Shown here: in pieces, positions 52,744 to 61,010 of the stretch
How positions within the stretch are numbered: position 1 is the stretch's first letter
How the letters are laid out: each line of letters begins with the position of its first letter
Assembly: GCF_014642655.1 (NCBI RefSeq)
Contig: NZ_BMIR01000003.1
Coordinates: 62,001 to 126,000, forward strand
DNA from: Pullulanibacillus camelliae
GTDB lineage: Bacteria; Bacillota; Bacilli; Bacillales; Sporolactobacillaceae
Reading direction: 5' to 3'
DNA length: 64,000 nucleotides
Program-made: the position numbers and the translations under genes
The notes under the pieces: generated by a model
Told to the model about the DNA's origin: nothing
Database searches by the model: none
Seen by the model: only the letters and a program-made list of their open reading frames with translations

Positions 52744-53532
52744 TTAATAAGCGATTTCCGGTGGATAATGGTTGTTAATGGTTAACCCGCCATCAATTTT
52801 GATGACTTGTCCAGTAATAAAACCAGCTGCATCACTCGCGAGGAAGAGCGAGAGGCTAGAGACGTCATCCGGTTGTGTTAGTCTTTTAAGTGGTGTTTTA
52901 GCAATGACGCCTTCTTTGAATTTTGCAAAACCGTCTCCGGAATAAAAGGTTAGGGAGTCGGTTTCTACAACACCTGGAGAAATACAGTTGGCGGTAATCC
53001 CTTTTTCACCAAGCTCAGTAGCGAAATAGCGTGTGAGTGATTCTAAAGCAGCCTTGGCAGAACCAATATTAGCATAGCGAGGAAGAGTAAACTCGCTGCC
53101 CATGCTAGAGACGGTGATGATACGTCCAGCGCGACCCTCCATGAGTGGTACGGCTCTTTGGACAGCCTGTAAGGTGCTATTGACAACGACTTGATAGGTT
53201 TTAGTGATATGGTGTTCTTTAATGTCAAGGAGCGTTTTAAAAGCTGTTGCCGCTGCATTGGCGATGAAAATATCCAATACGCCCCATTCTTTTGCTACAT
53301 AATCAAACATGGCATCAATTTCTTCTCGAGAGTCCAGGTCTGCTTTGAAAATTAGTGCTTGTCTACCTATATTTTGAACTTCTTCAGCGGTTTTTGCCGC
53401 TGCTTCTTCATCGCGACGATAATGAATAAGAATATCGGCGCCTTCCTCAGCAAATTTTAAGGCCGTCGCTCGACCAATCCCACGTGAGCTTCCAGTAATA
53501 AGCACTTTTTTGCCCTTTAATGTATCACCCAT
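52744..53532 (-). CDS. Enoyl-reductase-type SDR (FabL/ChcA-like)
   Basis: 262 residues. TGSSRGIGRATAL binds the cofactor. The active site is Y153-x6-K160 (RYANIGSAK), the spacing of enoyl reductases such as FabI, FabL and ChcA rather than the Y-x3-K of ketoreductases. It ends VIKIDGGLTI. Last gene of the five-gene operon, 18 bp behind the flavoenzyme gene, with AGGAGG before its ATG. In the proposed cyclohexanecarboxyl-CoA pathway it would reduce 1-cyclohexenylcarbonyl-CoA (ChcA role). Alone, it could be a FabL enoyl-ACP reductase; the operon argues for the special role. Confidence 0.85.
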   Translation of the reverse strand: MGDTLKGKKVLITGSSRGIGRATALKFAEEGADILIHYRRDEEAAAKTAEEVQNIGRQALIFKADLDSREEIDAMFDYVAKEWGVLDIFIANAAATAFKTLLDIKEHHITKTYQVVVNSTLQAVQRAVPLMEGRAGRIITVSSMGSEFTLPRYANIGSAKAALESLTRYFATELGEKGITANCISPGVVETDSLTFYSGDGFAKFKEGVIAKTPLKRLTQPDDVSSLSLFLASDAAGFITGQVIKIDGGLTINNHYPPEIAY

Positions 53533-53550
53533 TTGTGATCCTCCTCTTTT

Positions 53551-55554
53551 CTAAATATTTATTGCCTCGTTATCAAATATAAGATGATAGCCTTGGTGAA
53601 TCGCTTTAGCCGCATTGAGCTCAGATGCGTCATAGCTCCCCCCAACAAGCTCTGTAGGAACATCATCCTTGATCAGCTCATAGAGTTCGCGATTAGCGAC
53701 TTGTCCAGTACAAAGGATCACTTGATCGGCTTCAATACAATGCCGTTCTTCTTCATTGGCAATCCAGACACCCGCTTTTGTAATTTCTAAGCATTCAAAG
53801 CCTTTATAAAGTTTAACCCCTAATCTCTTCAGCTCTGAAAGCAATACCCAGCGTGTTGTTGGGCCAACACCTTTAGCAACTCTTGGCGATCTTGAAATAA
53901 TGGAAAGTTCAACTGAAGCAGGCGCTTCAACTTTTGTTCCATAGTCTTCAAAAAAGCCTTGAATGCCTTTGGGGACCTCGTTGGTTGAAGCGATAAAATG
54001 AGCTAAATCTGAACCAATACCACCACCGCCTATGATAACAATTTTTTTCCCAAATGGCACCTTTCCAGATAACACGTCAGAGTAGGTGGTCACATGAGAG
54101 AGCTGCGTTCCTTTCAGCTGTTCTGGAATGAAAGGAACCACTCCAGTCGCTAAAAAGACCTTATCATAGGTTTTCAATGCTTCGGCTGATGGCTGGGTAG
54201 ACAGTTGAATGGTAACATTCAAGCGCTCCAGTGCCGTTTGATAAAAGCGAATGGTATTTCTGAATTTGTCTTTGCTAGGAATTTGTGAGGCCAAATAAAA
54301 ATGCCCACCTAGTCTTTCCTTAGCTTCAAAAAGGGTAACGCGGTGACCGTCTTCAGCAGCGGCCTTTGCTGTCGCCAGACCTGCGACACCGCCGCCAACG
54401 ACAGCGATATTTAATGCCGCCGTGCTCTTCTTCCTATTTTGCCAAGCCCACTCATGTCCAGTTTTAGGATTAACTAAACAGCCAACAGGCTTTAAGGGAT
54501 GCCCTAATGTATGGTCAAGACAGGCTTGGTTACAGGAAATACATAGATTTAAGCCTGCAGGATCCCCTGATTGAAGCTTGTTAGCAAATCCTTCGTCAGC
54601 GAGCCAGGGGCGTGCTGGAGCAATAAAATCCATTTGTTCTTGCTTGAGAACCGCTTCTGCTGTCTCTGGAGTATGAATGCGATTGGCCCCAATTACAGGG
54701 ACATCGACTGCCTGTCTGATAGCAGAGACAATATGGGCAAAGGCGGCAGGGGGAACACTTGCGGCAACGGTTGGGATGCGTGATTCATGCCAACCAACAC
54801 CGACGTTGAGCGCATCCACCCCCTCAGCAACAAGGCGCTGGGCAAAGAGAAGCGTCTCATCACGCGTCGTACTCCCTTCCATAAAATCATCTCCCGACAA
54901 TCGATAAATGACGGGATAATCCTTGCCAATGGACTGACGAATACCTGAGATAATTTCTAGAGGGAGCCGCATGCGCTTTTCAAAGCTCCCACCATAAGGA
55001 TCGGAGCGCTGATTGGTTAGCGGAGAGAGAAACTGATTGAGTAAATAGCCTTCGGAGCCCATCAACTCTACTGCGTCAAAGCCAGCCTGTTTAGCAAAAT
55101 GAGCCCCTTCTATAAACGCCTCTCTTATCGCTTCAATCTCAGTGATGGAAAGCTCCCGGGGCGTCTCTTTTGTGATGCGTGACATGATCGGACTAGGGGC
55201 AACAGGTGAGAGACCCGTTTCTGTACTTTTCGCATAACGGCCGTTGTGCTGAAGCTGTAAAGCCATTTTTCCTCCAGCATGATGTACCGCTTGGACCAGT
55301 TCTTTAAGCTGATCGCGATGGTTTTGGTCGGTCAAACAAAACATGTGGTCGCCACCACCGGCGGGAAGCACAGCGACACCACCTGTGATCATCAAGGCAG
55401 CACCGCCTTTAGCACGTTCTGAATAAAAAGCCTTCAGCTGATTTAATTGGTGAGCATCGCCCTCTATACCTAGATGCATGGATCCCATGAGAATCCGATG
55501 CGGTAATTCTAGTGAGCCGATGCTGCCTTTTTGAAAGAGTAATGCGCTCGACAT
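53551..55554 (-). CDS. 2,4-dienoyl-CoA reductase-like NADH:flavin oxidoreductase
   Basis: 667 residues with the FadH layout: an FMN-binding TIM barrel (ALQLQHNGRYA, GSEGYLLNQFLSPLTNQRSD), a [4Fe-4S] site CISCNQAC...C (C-x2-C-x3-C-x13-C), and an FAD/NADH region (VVGGGVAGLATAKAA, IIGGGGIGSDLAHF). Such enzymes reduce conjugated dienoyl-CoA esters. Start ATG 55554 overlaps the end of the acyl-CoA dehydrogenase gene, with AAAGGGTG 6 bases before it. In the operon it would reduce cyclohexadienecarbonyl-CoA intermediates. Confidence 0.92.
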   Translation of the reverse strand: MSSALLFQKGSIGSLELPHRILMGSMHLGIEGDAHQLNQLKAFYSERAKGGAALMITGGVAVLPAGGGDHMFCLTDQNHRDQLKELVQAVHHAGGKMALQLQHNGRYAKSTETGLSPVAPSPIMSRITKETPRELSITEIEAIREAFIEGAHFAKQAGFDAVELMGSEGYLLNQFLSPLTNQRSDPYGGSFEKRMRLPLEIISGIRQSIGKDYPVIYRLSGDDFMEGSTTRDETLLFAQRLVAEGVDALNVGVGWHESRIPTVAASVPPAAFAHIVSAIRQAVDVPVIGANRIHTPETAEAVLKQEQMDFIAPARPWLADEGFANKLQSGDPAGLNLCISCNQACLDHTLGHPLKPVGCLVNPKTGHEWAWQNRKKSTAALNIAVVGGGVAGLATAKAAAEDGHRVTLFEAKERLGGHFYLASQIPSKDKFRNTIRFYQTALERLNVTIQLSTQPSAEALKTYDKVFLATGVVPFIPEQLKGTQLSHVTTYSDVLSGKVPFGKKIVIIGGGGIGSDLAHFIASTNEVPKGIQGFFEDYGTKVEAPASVELSIISRSPRVAKGVGPTTRWVLLSELKRLGVKLYKGFECLEITKAGVWIANEEERHCIEADQVILCTGQVANRELYELIKDDVPTELVGGSYDASELNAAKAIHQGYHLIFDNEAINI

Positions 55555-55555
55555 T

Positions 55556-56692
55556 TTAATCACCCTTTGTTAAATAATGCTTGGCAATAACAACCTTTTG
55601 CGTTTCTGCCGTGCCTTCCTCAAACCATTGGAGACGGCCATCCCGATAAATACGTTCAATTTCACTGCCGTGGAAGTAGCCAATACCACCAAAGATTTGT
55701 AGGGCTTTATCTGTGACGCGCTTAAGCATCTCTACACTATAGAGTTTGGCCATGGACGCTTTGGCAGGTTCAAGCTCGCCTTGCTCCTGTAATTGTCCAG
55801 CTTGATAGCATAAGAGACGAGCGGCTTCAACATCTGTGGCCATTTCAGCGATATAAGCCTGGATAAGCTGCCTTTTACTCAGGGGTTTACCAAAAGTCAC
55901 ACGTTCATTTGCTCGTGCTACAGCGAGGTCTAAGGCGCGCTGTGCAAGTCCGACGCATGTGGTCGCGACCGAAATACGACTGGGGTCTAGAAAGCCACTA
56001 AGAGCAGCAATAAGTCCTTGTCCAGGTTCACCTAATAGATTATTCGCGGGGACCCGTGCATCTTTTAAAATCAAGTGTGCATGACCTGTTCCTGTTTGTC
56101 CCATTGTTCTTGGCATCGCATGAATCGCTAACCCTGGTGTATCTCGTGGAACCATCAGAGCGAGTGTTCCATCATAGCCGCTTGTGCCTTCAAGGCGAGC
56201 GAAGAGGAGAAAATAGTCCGCGACATCACCAAAAGAAATCATCCACTTTTCGCCATTAACAAGGTAATCCGAGCCTTCTTGTCGAACAGTCGTTTTAATA
56301 TCTGCCCCTGAACCACTGTTAGGCTCAGTTAATGTGAAGGTCGTAATGATGTCACCGTTAATCAATGGTTTAAGAAAACGTTCCTTCTGCTCATCGTTAA
56401 CAATGGGTAAAAGGGGGCGCCAAATGCCATTGCTCACGTGAACAATGACACGGATGGACCCATGTGACTGTGAAAAAAGTTCAATAATTTCGAGGTATTG
56501 GGAGAAGGTAAGGCCACGGCCCCCGAGTTCAACGGGAGCAGCTAGATTTAGAAAGCCCTTTGTGCGTAACTCATCCCAAACGTCCTTTCCGCATTCTCCA
56601 GTGGTTTCAATGCGCTCAGCAATTTCACGAAGAGGACCATTAACGTATGCTTGCACTTCTGCTTTAAGTTCTTGAAAGGCTGTATGATTCAT
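55556..56692 (-). CDS. Acyl-CoA dehydrogenase
   Basis: A 378-residue FAD enzyme of the acyl-CoA dehydrogenase family: FTLTEPNSGSG and KWMISFGDVADYF (FAD/substrate), AQRALDLAVARANERVTFGKPL, FGGIGYFHGSEIERIYRDGR and the catalytic Glu in WFEEGTAETQK. ATG 56692 follows AAGGTGGAG; the GTG at 56704 overlaps that site. Between the ligase and the dienoyl-reductase gene in one operon. In beta-oxidation it would go with EtfAB and a hydratase, none of which are here; in this operon it may desaturate or isomerise an alicyclic acyl-CoA. Confidence 0.93.
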   Translation of the reverse strand: MNHTAFQELKAEVQAYVNGPLREIAERIETTGECGKDVWDELRTKGFLNLAAPVELGGRGLTFSQYLEIIELFSQSHGSIRVIVHVSNGIWRPLLPIVNDEQKERFLKPLINGDIITTFTLTEPNSGSGADIKTTVRQEGSDYLVNGEKWMISFGDVADYFLLFARLEGTSGYDGTLALMVPRDTPGLAIHAMPRTMGQTGTGHAHLILKDARVPANNLLGEPGQGLIAALSGFLDPSRISVATTCVGLAQRALDLAVARANERVTFGKPLSKRQLIQAYIAEMATDVEAARLLCYQAGQLQEQGELEPAKASMAKLYSVEMLKRVTDKALQIFGGIGYFHGSEIERIYRDGRLQWFEEGTAETQKVVIAKHYLTKGD

Positions 56693-56710
56693 CACAATCT
56701 CCACCTTTTT

Positions 56711-58297
56711 TTAAGCCTTAGTGGTGATTTTATCGGTAATCATTTGTCTAAGGACGTATTTTTGTACCTTACCTGTTACAGTACGTGGCAATTCGTCGAT
56801 AAGCTCAAGATGTTCTGGCCAATAGATTTTAGCAACACCTTTAGCTTCTAAATAGGAAGTAATATCTTCTAATGTGAAGGCTTTGTTTGTTTTAAGTGTA
56901 ACAAAGGCACAAATGCGTTCGCCTAAACGAGGATCAGGCATGCCGACAATCGCGACGTCTTTGATCTCCTCATGCTCATATAACAAGTTTTCAATCTCAA
57001 CAACAGGGATCTTTTCACCACCGCGATTGACAATATCCTTAACGCGTCCGGTGATGCTTAGATAGCCTTCTTCGTCCATGATTGCTAAGTCACCTGTGAT
57101 AAAGAAGCCATTTTCGTCTATCGACTCCTCATACCAATCGTGGTGATCCAGATAAGTGGTAAAGGTTGCTGGCGTTTTGACTCGATACATGCCTTCTTCG
57201 CCACGAGGAAGCTCATTTCCTTCATCATCGGTAATTTTCATTTCCATGCCTTCGATCACACGTCCATCTGTACTCCAAGCTTTTTCACTATTGGAATAAG
57301 GCGAGCCGACACTTACGAGGCAGGTTTCCGTAGATCCCCATCCACCAACAACATGGCACTCTAAGGCAGCAGTTGCATCGTGAGCAAGCTGTCGAGGTAC
57401 AGCGGCGCCGGTGGCAACAAAGATTTTTAATCCCTTTGGCGGACGCTTGTCCCGTGAAATGTCTGCTAAAAATGGCATTGCGGCTTGAACAAAAGTTGCA
57501 CCGTGTTCTTCGATTGCTTGCCGCGCAGTGTCAACATGCCAAATCGCTTGGCAAATTTGCTTTGCACCTAGGGAAAGAGCGACGATCATTCCATATAAAA
57601 AACCGGTTTGATGCGCCATAGGTGATGGAATCCAAATGCCATCCTGATCAGTCAGTCTGAGCGTCTTAGTGTGGGCATGAACGGCGAAGCTTAAAGTGCC
57701 ATGGGTGTGGATGACACCTTTTGGTTCTCCCGTTGTTCCCGAAGTGAAAAGAAGCTGTGCATTGGTACTGGCTTTTGGCCATAGGGCTTCAATGGTTTTC
57801 ATATCAGGTGCTTCTGCTGCGAGACCTCCAAGGCAAGCTGTCATATCAAGTGGATCTCTTGAAGTAATGGTAAGTGTTGTTTCAAGATGGGGAAGCTTAG
57901 GGGCAATGCGATCCACCATTGGCTGATAATCAAATTTTCTATAGCTTTCAGGAATGATCAAAATGCGGCTTTTTGATTTTTCCATAATAAAGGCAACCTC
58001 GTGATCCCTAAGTGCTGGTAGAATAGGGCAAGCGGTTGCTCCAATTTTCCAAATGGCAAGGGTTGTGACAACGAACTCCCAACTATTGGGTAAGATGTAA
58101 GCGACAAATTCACCAGGTTTTATGCCATGGTTAAGGAGACCTTGCGCCGTACGGTTGGCAAGGTCATTCAGTTGTCCGTAATTGAGGGTAATAGCCGTTT
58201 CGGTACTTAGGTCCACAACGGCTTCTTTTTTTGGATCAACAGTAGCTAGACGTTCTAGAAAAAGCGGTTCGTTATCGAGATTATAGTGATTTATCAT
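56711..58297 (-). CDS. AMP-dependent acyl-CoA ligase (2,3-dihydroxybenzoate-AMP-ligase-like)
   Basis: A 528-residue adenylate-forming enzyme. Motifs: the P-loop LLFTSGTTGEPKGV, GGWGSTET, the hinge ITGRVKDIVNRGGEKIPVVEIE and the catalytic Lys in TVTGKVQK. The layout is like aryl/cyclic-acid ligases such as DhbE/EntE and cyclohexane-carboxylate ligases. Its ATGA start overlaps the stop of the AroA-like gene by 4 bp, so the two are translationally coupled. Expected job: load a shikimate-derived ring acid onto CoA. No carrier protein or NRPS gene is near, which argues against siderophore synthesis. Confidence 0.93.
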   Translation of the reverse strand: MINHYNLDNEPLFLERLATVDPKKEAVVDLSTETAITLNYGQLNDLANRTAQGLLNHGIKPGEFVAYILPNSWEFVVTTLAIWKIGATACPILPALRDHEVAFIMEKSKSRILIIPESYRKFDYQPMVDRIAPKLPHLETTLTITSRDPLDMTACLGGLAAEAPDMKTIEALWPKASTNAQLLFTSGTTGEPKGVIHTHGTLSFAVHAHTKTLRLTDQDGIWIPSPMAHQTGFLYGMIVALSLGAKQICQAIWHVDTARQAIEEHGATFVQAAMPFLADISRDKRPPKGLKIFVATGAAVPRQLAHDATAALECHVVGGWGSTETCLVSVGSPYSNSEKAWSTDGRVIEGMEMKITDDEGNELPRGEEGMYRVKTPATFTTYLDHHDWYEESIDENGFFITGDLAIMDEEGYLSITGRVKDIVNRGGEKIPVVEIENLLYEHEEIKDVAIVGMPDPRLGERICAFVTLKTNKAFTLEDITSYLEAKGVAKIYWPEHLELIDELPRTVTGKVQKYVLRQMITDKITTKA

Positions 58298-59625
58298 ACT
58301 GAAACAGGCTCCTTCCTGTCTGCATCTTGTTTGTTTTTGATGCGCATGTCAAGGCCTAATTGGGCCATGTGATCTAAAAACTCTGGATAAGAAATCTTAT
58401 AGGCATTTGGGAAAGTGAGATCACTTGTTCCAGAAGCACGTGTTGCCGCTAAGGCAAATGCCATTTCAACACGATGATCATTATAAGTTGAGATGGAGGC
58501 AGAATGGAGAGATTCTACGCCATTGATGATCAAGTCATCGCCAACTTCTTTAATATCTGCTCCCATTTTATTAAGCTGCAGCATAGCCTTAACGCGATCC
58601 GATTCTTTCAAGCGACCTGGACCGATATTTTTTAGGATGGTTTGTCCTTGAGAAAGAGCAGCAAGCACACTCATTGCAGGAATTAAATCCGGAATATCCT
58701 TCATGTCTATCTCAAGGCCAGCAGTTGGACGAATCCCGTTATGTTGAATGTGAATGCGATCATTTTCTTCATCAACAGTTACAGGAACCCCCATTTGTTG
58801 AACGATCTCTAATACTTTACCTTCGGGGTGAGAACCTGCTGCAGAGATTCCTTCTAGAATCAAATCACTCGGATGCAGGGCTCCCAAAACGAATAAAAAG
58901 GCTGCTGAAGAAAGATCAGGCTCAAGAGCAAGATCACATGGTTTATATTCCTGATTAGCAGGAACGGTCCACATCCGCCCATTTTCATGTTCGATCACTT
59001 TAACGCCAAACTGGCTCATCATTTCAATAGTTAAGTTAATATAGGTTTTCTCATTTAAAGGTGGAAGAGCTTCAACCACCGTGTCTTGTGAAGCGAATGG
59101 AGCAAGGATTAATAGACCAGAAATCCACTGACTGAGCGTGCCTTGGATCTTAATATGTCCACCCTTTGGAAGTCCTGGATGGACAGTAACAGGGAGACGG
59201 TGATCTTGAGCCTCTAGTTTGACGCCCATATCAGATAGAGCGTTAAGGAGCGGGCCCATCGGTCTAGCTTTTAACGCTTTATGTCCGTCAAAAGTAACAG
59301 CTTCTCCAACAGAGCGAGAGCCTAGACCGATTAAGAATTGCGAGGTAGTACCGGAGCTTCCAACACGGACGTTGCCGTTCTTTGGTATATAGTTACCACC
59401 TTCAACGACATAACCATCTGAAGTTTTAGTGACTTTTATCCCTAAGTCTTCTAACGAATTGAGTGTATCTTTGATATGTAATGCGTTCGATTGACCAGTG
59501 ATCTTTGATTGCCCATCTGCGAGTGATCCGAAGATAAGCGCGCGGTGTAAGTGATACTTTGAAGAAGGGACACGAACAGTGCCTTTAACTTTTCCTTCAT
59601 TGGTGTTAACAAATAATCTTCCCAT
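58294..59625 (-). CDS. EPSP-synthase (AroA)-like protein with altered active site
   Basis: 443 residues with the two inside-out barrels of the EPSP synthase/MurA fold. Kept: Lys in VPSSKYHLHRAL, KARPMG, DLSSAAF, KESDR, YNDHRVEMA and the Lys of YKISYPEF. Changed: PGSKS becomes PSSKY, and the GNxGTxxR loop becomes GSSGTTSQ, losing the Asn and Arg. True AroA keeps these, so a different reaction is likely; a homologue of this class takes part in cyclohexanecarboxylate formation from shikimate, where elimination chemistry is used. First gene of the operon; GGAGGG lies before its ATG. No other aro genes are near. Confidence 0.82.
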   Translation of the reverse strand: MGRLFVNTNEGKVKGTVRVPSSKYHLHRALIFGSLADGQSKITGQSNALHIKDTLNSLEDLGIKVTKTSDGYVVEGGNYIPKNGNVRVGSSGTTSQFLIGLGSRSVGEAVTFDGHKALKARPMGPLLNALSDMGVKLEAQDHRLPVTVHPGLPKGGHIKIQGTLSQWISGLLILAPFASQDTVVEALPPLNEKTYINLTIEMMSQFGVKVIEHENGRMWTVPANQEYKPCDLALEPDLSSAAFLFVLGALHPSDLILEGISAAGSHPEGKVLEIVQQMGVPVTVDEENDRIHIQHNGIRPTAGLEIDMKDIPDLIPAMSVLAALSQGQTILKNIGPGRLKESDRVKAMLQLNKMGADIKEVGDDLIINGVESLHSASISTYNDHRVEMAFALAATRASGTSDLTFPNAYKISYPEFLDHMAQLGLDMRIKNKQDADRKEPVSV

Positions 59626-59706
59626 AAATTAAACCCTCCATTTGATTTCCGAGATAATGGCTTATTTAGTTGTTGAAATAAATGGAATTCTGATTATCTC
59701 TCTAGT

Positions 59707-59729
59707 CATTACTTTATTCAAAAGTAATG
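59707..59729 (-). other. Perfect hairpin in the leader of the five-gene operon
   Basis: CATTACTTT-attca-AAAGTAATG, a 9-bp perfect stem 80-100 bp before the AroA-like start codon and downstream of the likely -10. It may shape the leader RNA. Confidence 0.4.
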
Positions 59730-59731
59730 AT

Positions 59732-59846
59732 GTTTATAACTAGGACTTAGTAGCAGGTTACAATAACATTATAGTACAAAATGGGGTTAGGTAAAAAGCA
59801 ACTTGCACTTTTTTCTTAAAATTAATAACCAAGTCCTAATATAAAC
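59732..59846. promoter_or_regulatory. Inverted-repeat pair around the promoter of the five-gene operon
   Basis: GTTTATAACTAGGACTT (59732-59748) and AAGTCCTAATATAAAC (59831-59846) are inverted copies (15 of 16 positions with one gap), about 82 bp apart. Between them is a minus-strand TATAAT (59773-59768) with only a poor -35. The sites could bind one regulator twice. The core ACTAGGAC-TTAGT is faintly like FapR operators, but not enough to claim. Confidence 0.4.
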
Positions 59847-59888
59847 GCCTAGTTTCATATATAAAAACTGTTGGTCGTGACAGACAGA

Positions 59889-59927
59889 AAACTCCCAATA
59901 AGGCATGTCAACCTTAATTGGGAGTTC
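59889..59927 (-). terminator. Terminator of the thioesterase gene
   Basis: AACTCCCAAT pairs with ATTGGGAGTT; on the minus strand it is followed by TTTTCTGTCTG. It separates the thioesterase from the five-gene operon. Confidence 0.7.
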
Positions 59928-59936
59928 GATGTCTTA

Positions 59937-60362
59937 TTAGAGCTCTCGGAAGTCTGGAACATCTTCAGGGCCGTGAAGATGCTTCGAGAGCTGTTCACGG
60001 ATGGTTTCATTAATGGGGATAGTGTGCCTATTCTGAAAGTCATATTGAAGCAAGATGGCTCTGCCACGCGCTTTCCATTGGCCTGCTTCATCCTGTATGG
60101 CATGCTCAACAACAAAACTAGAATTGCCAATACGACTGATCCATGAAAAGATGGTAATGTTTTGAGCAAAGTGGATTTCTTGTAAATAATTACAAGCAGT
60201 TGAGCCGATGATAATGTTCCAATTTTCAATGCTAAGATCTGGATTAAAGAGCTGTAACAATTCATTTCTTGCCGTTTCGAAATATGTATAGTACATCGCA
60301 TTATTGACGTGCTGCATGGCATCACAATCATTAAATCCGACAGTTAACTGGTAGCGATACAT
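59937..60362 (-). CDS. Acyl-CoA thioesterase, 4HBT (hot-dog) family
   Basis: A 141-residue single hot-dog-fold protein: VGFNDCDAMQHVNNAMYYTYFETAR holds the catalytic Asp and the family motif. Hydrolyses acyl- or aryl-CoA thioesters. AGGGGGA precedes the ATG. It lies upstream of the five-gene operon on the same strand but a terminator stands between, so it is a separate unit. It could recycle CoA from cyclic acyl intermediates; this is a guess from proximity. Confidence 0.88.
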   Translation of the reverse strand: MYRYQLTVGFNDCDAMQHVNNAMYYTYFETARNELLQLFNPDLSIENWNIIIGSTACNYLQEIHFAQNITIFSWISRIGNSSFVVEHAIQDEAGQWKARGRAILLQYDFQNRHTIPINETIREQLSKHLHGPEDVPDFREL

Positions 60363-60429
60363 CGCTTGTCCCCCTATTTAAGTCAAATACAACCCCTATT
60401 ATAACGCATTAAGAGTGGAAAGCGTGGAG

Positions 60430-60459
60430 GGAAAAAGCAGGCGATTCTTCGCCTGCTTT
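60430..60459 (-). terminator. Terminator of the Lin0512 gene
   Basis: AAAGCAGGCG pairs with CGCCTGCTTT; minus-strand T5 follows. Confidence 0.8.
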
Positions 60460-60474
60460 AAGCTTAAAAAGTGT

Positions 60475-60834
60475 TCAATAGCCTGTTTCCACTGAAGCGT
60501 TCACAATGTACATCAGATCGTTTTGATCGCCTTTGTCTTCTAAATAAATACCGCTTGAGGTTACCATTCCCCCGTCTAAAACTTCGACGGTCACTGTACC
60601 ATAAGGAATTTCTTGTTTGACTCGCTCAATATTAAGCTTATCTTTATCGCAAGGGACCGCGAGTTTAATATTCACCTTCATGTTATTTAAGTCTTGGTTT
60701 GGCAAAAGATTTTTTATGCCAGGCATGGAATTCGTATGTATCGCGTTGATAATGGCGCGGACTGACGCTTTTGTTACATCCTGGCCGTGAACATCAACAC
60801 CAAAGCCCGTTTGAATGAAAAGTAAATGTTCCAT
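60475..60834 (-). CDS. Lin0512 family protein
   Basis: A 119-residue small protein with the start HLLFIQTGFGVDVHGQDVTKASVRAI and NIKLAVPCD, matching the Lin0512 family of Firmicutes and other bacteria (two swapped beta-alpha units, often dimeric or oligomeric). Function unknown. AAAGGAGGACAC precedes the ATG. Monocistronic. Confidence 0.85.
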   Translation of the reverse strand: MEHLLFIQTGFGVDVHGQDVTKASVRAIINAIHTNSMPGIKNLLPNQDLNNMKVNIKLAVPCDKDKLNIERVKQEIPYGTVTVEVLDGGMVTSSGIYLEDKGDQNDLMYIVNASVETGY

Positions 60835-61010
60835 CTAATTGTGTCCTCCTTTAATGGCTATTCCTTCATTTAGTGGTATTATAACAGGTTCTATCCTTCA
60901 TAGCCTAATAGACGGCTATAGACATTCATTAGAAATTAGCAGGAATTCGATTAGCAAAACGAGAATTAGATGGTACATCCGAAGCGTTGGAAGTGATGGG
61001 AGGGAAAACG

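Noticed and set aside
53584-54907. Plus-strand open frames within the dienoyl-reductase-like gene
   Set aside because: Antisense shadows of an intact 667-residue enzyme with all motifs.
56711-58297. Siderophore (2,3-dihydroxybenzoate) adenylation gene
   Set aside because: No isochorismate, NRPS or aryl-carrier genes nearby, and the operon partners are reductases and dehydrogenases.
59732-59846. FapR operators before the five-gene operon
   Set aside because: Only the ACTAGG-AC core is similar and the spacing of half-sites is wrong; kept only as an unassigned inverted repeat.
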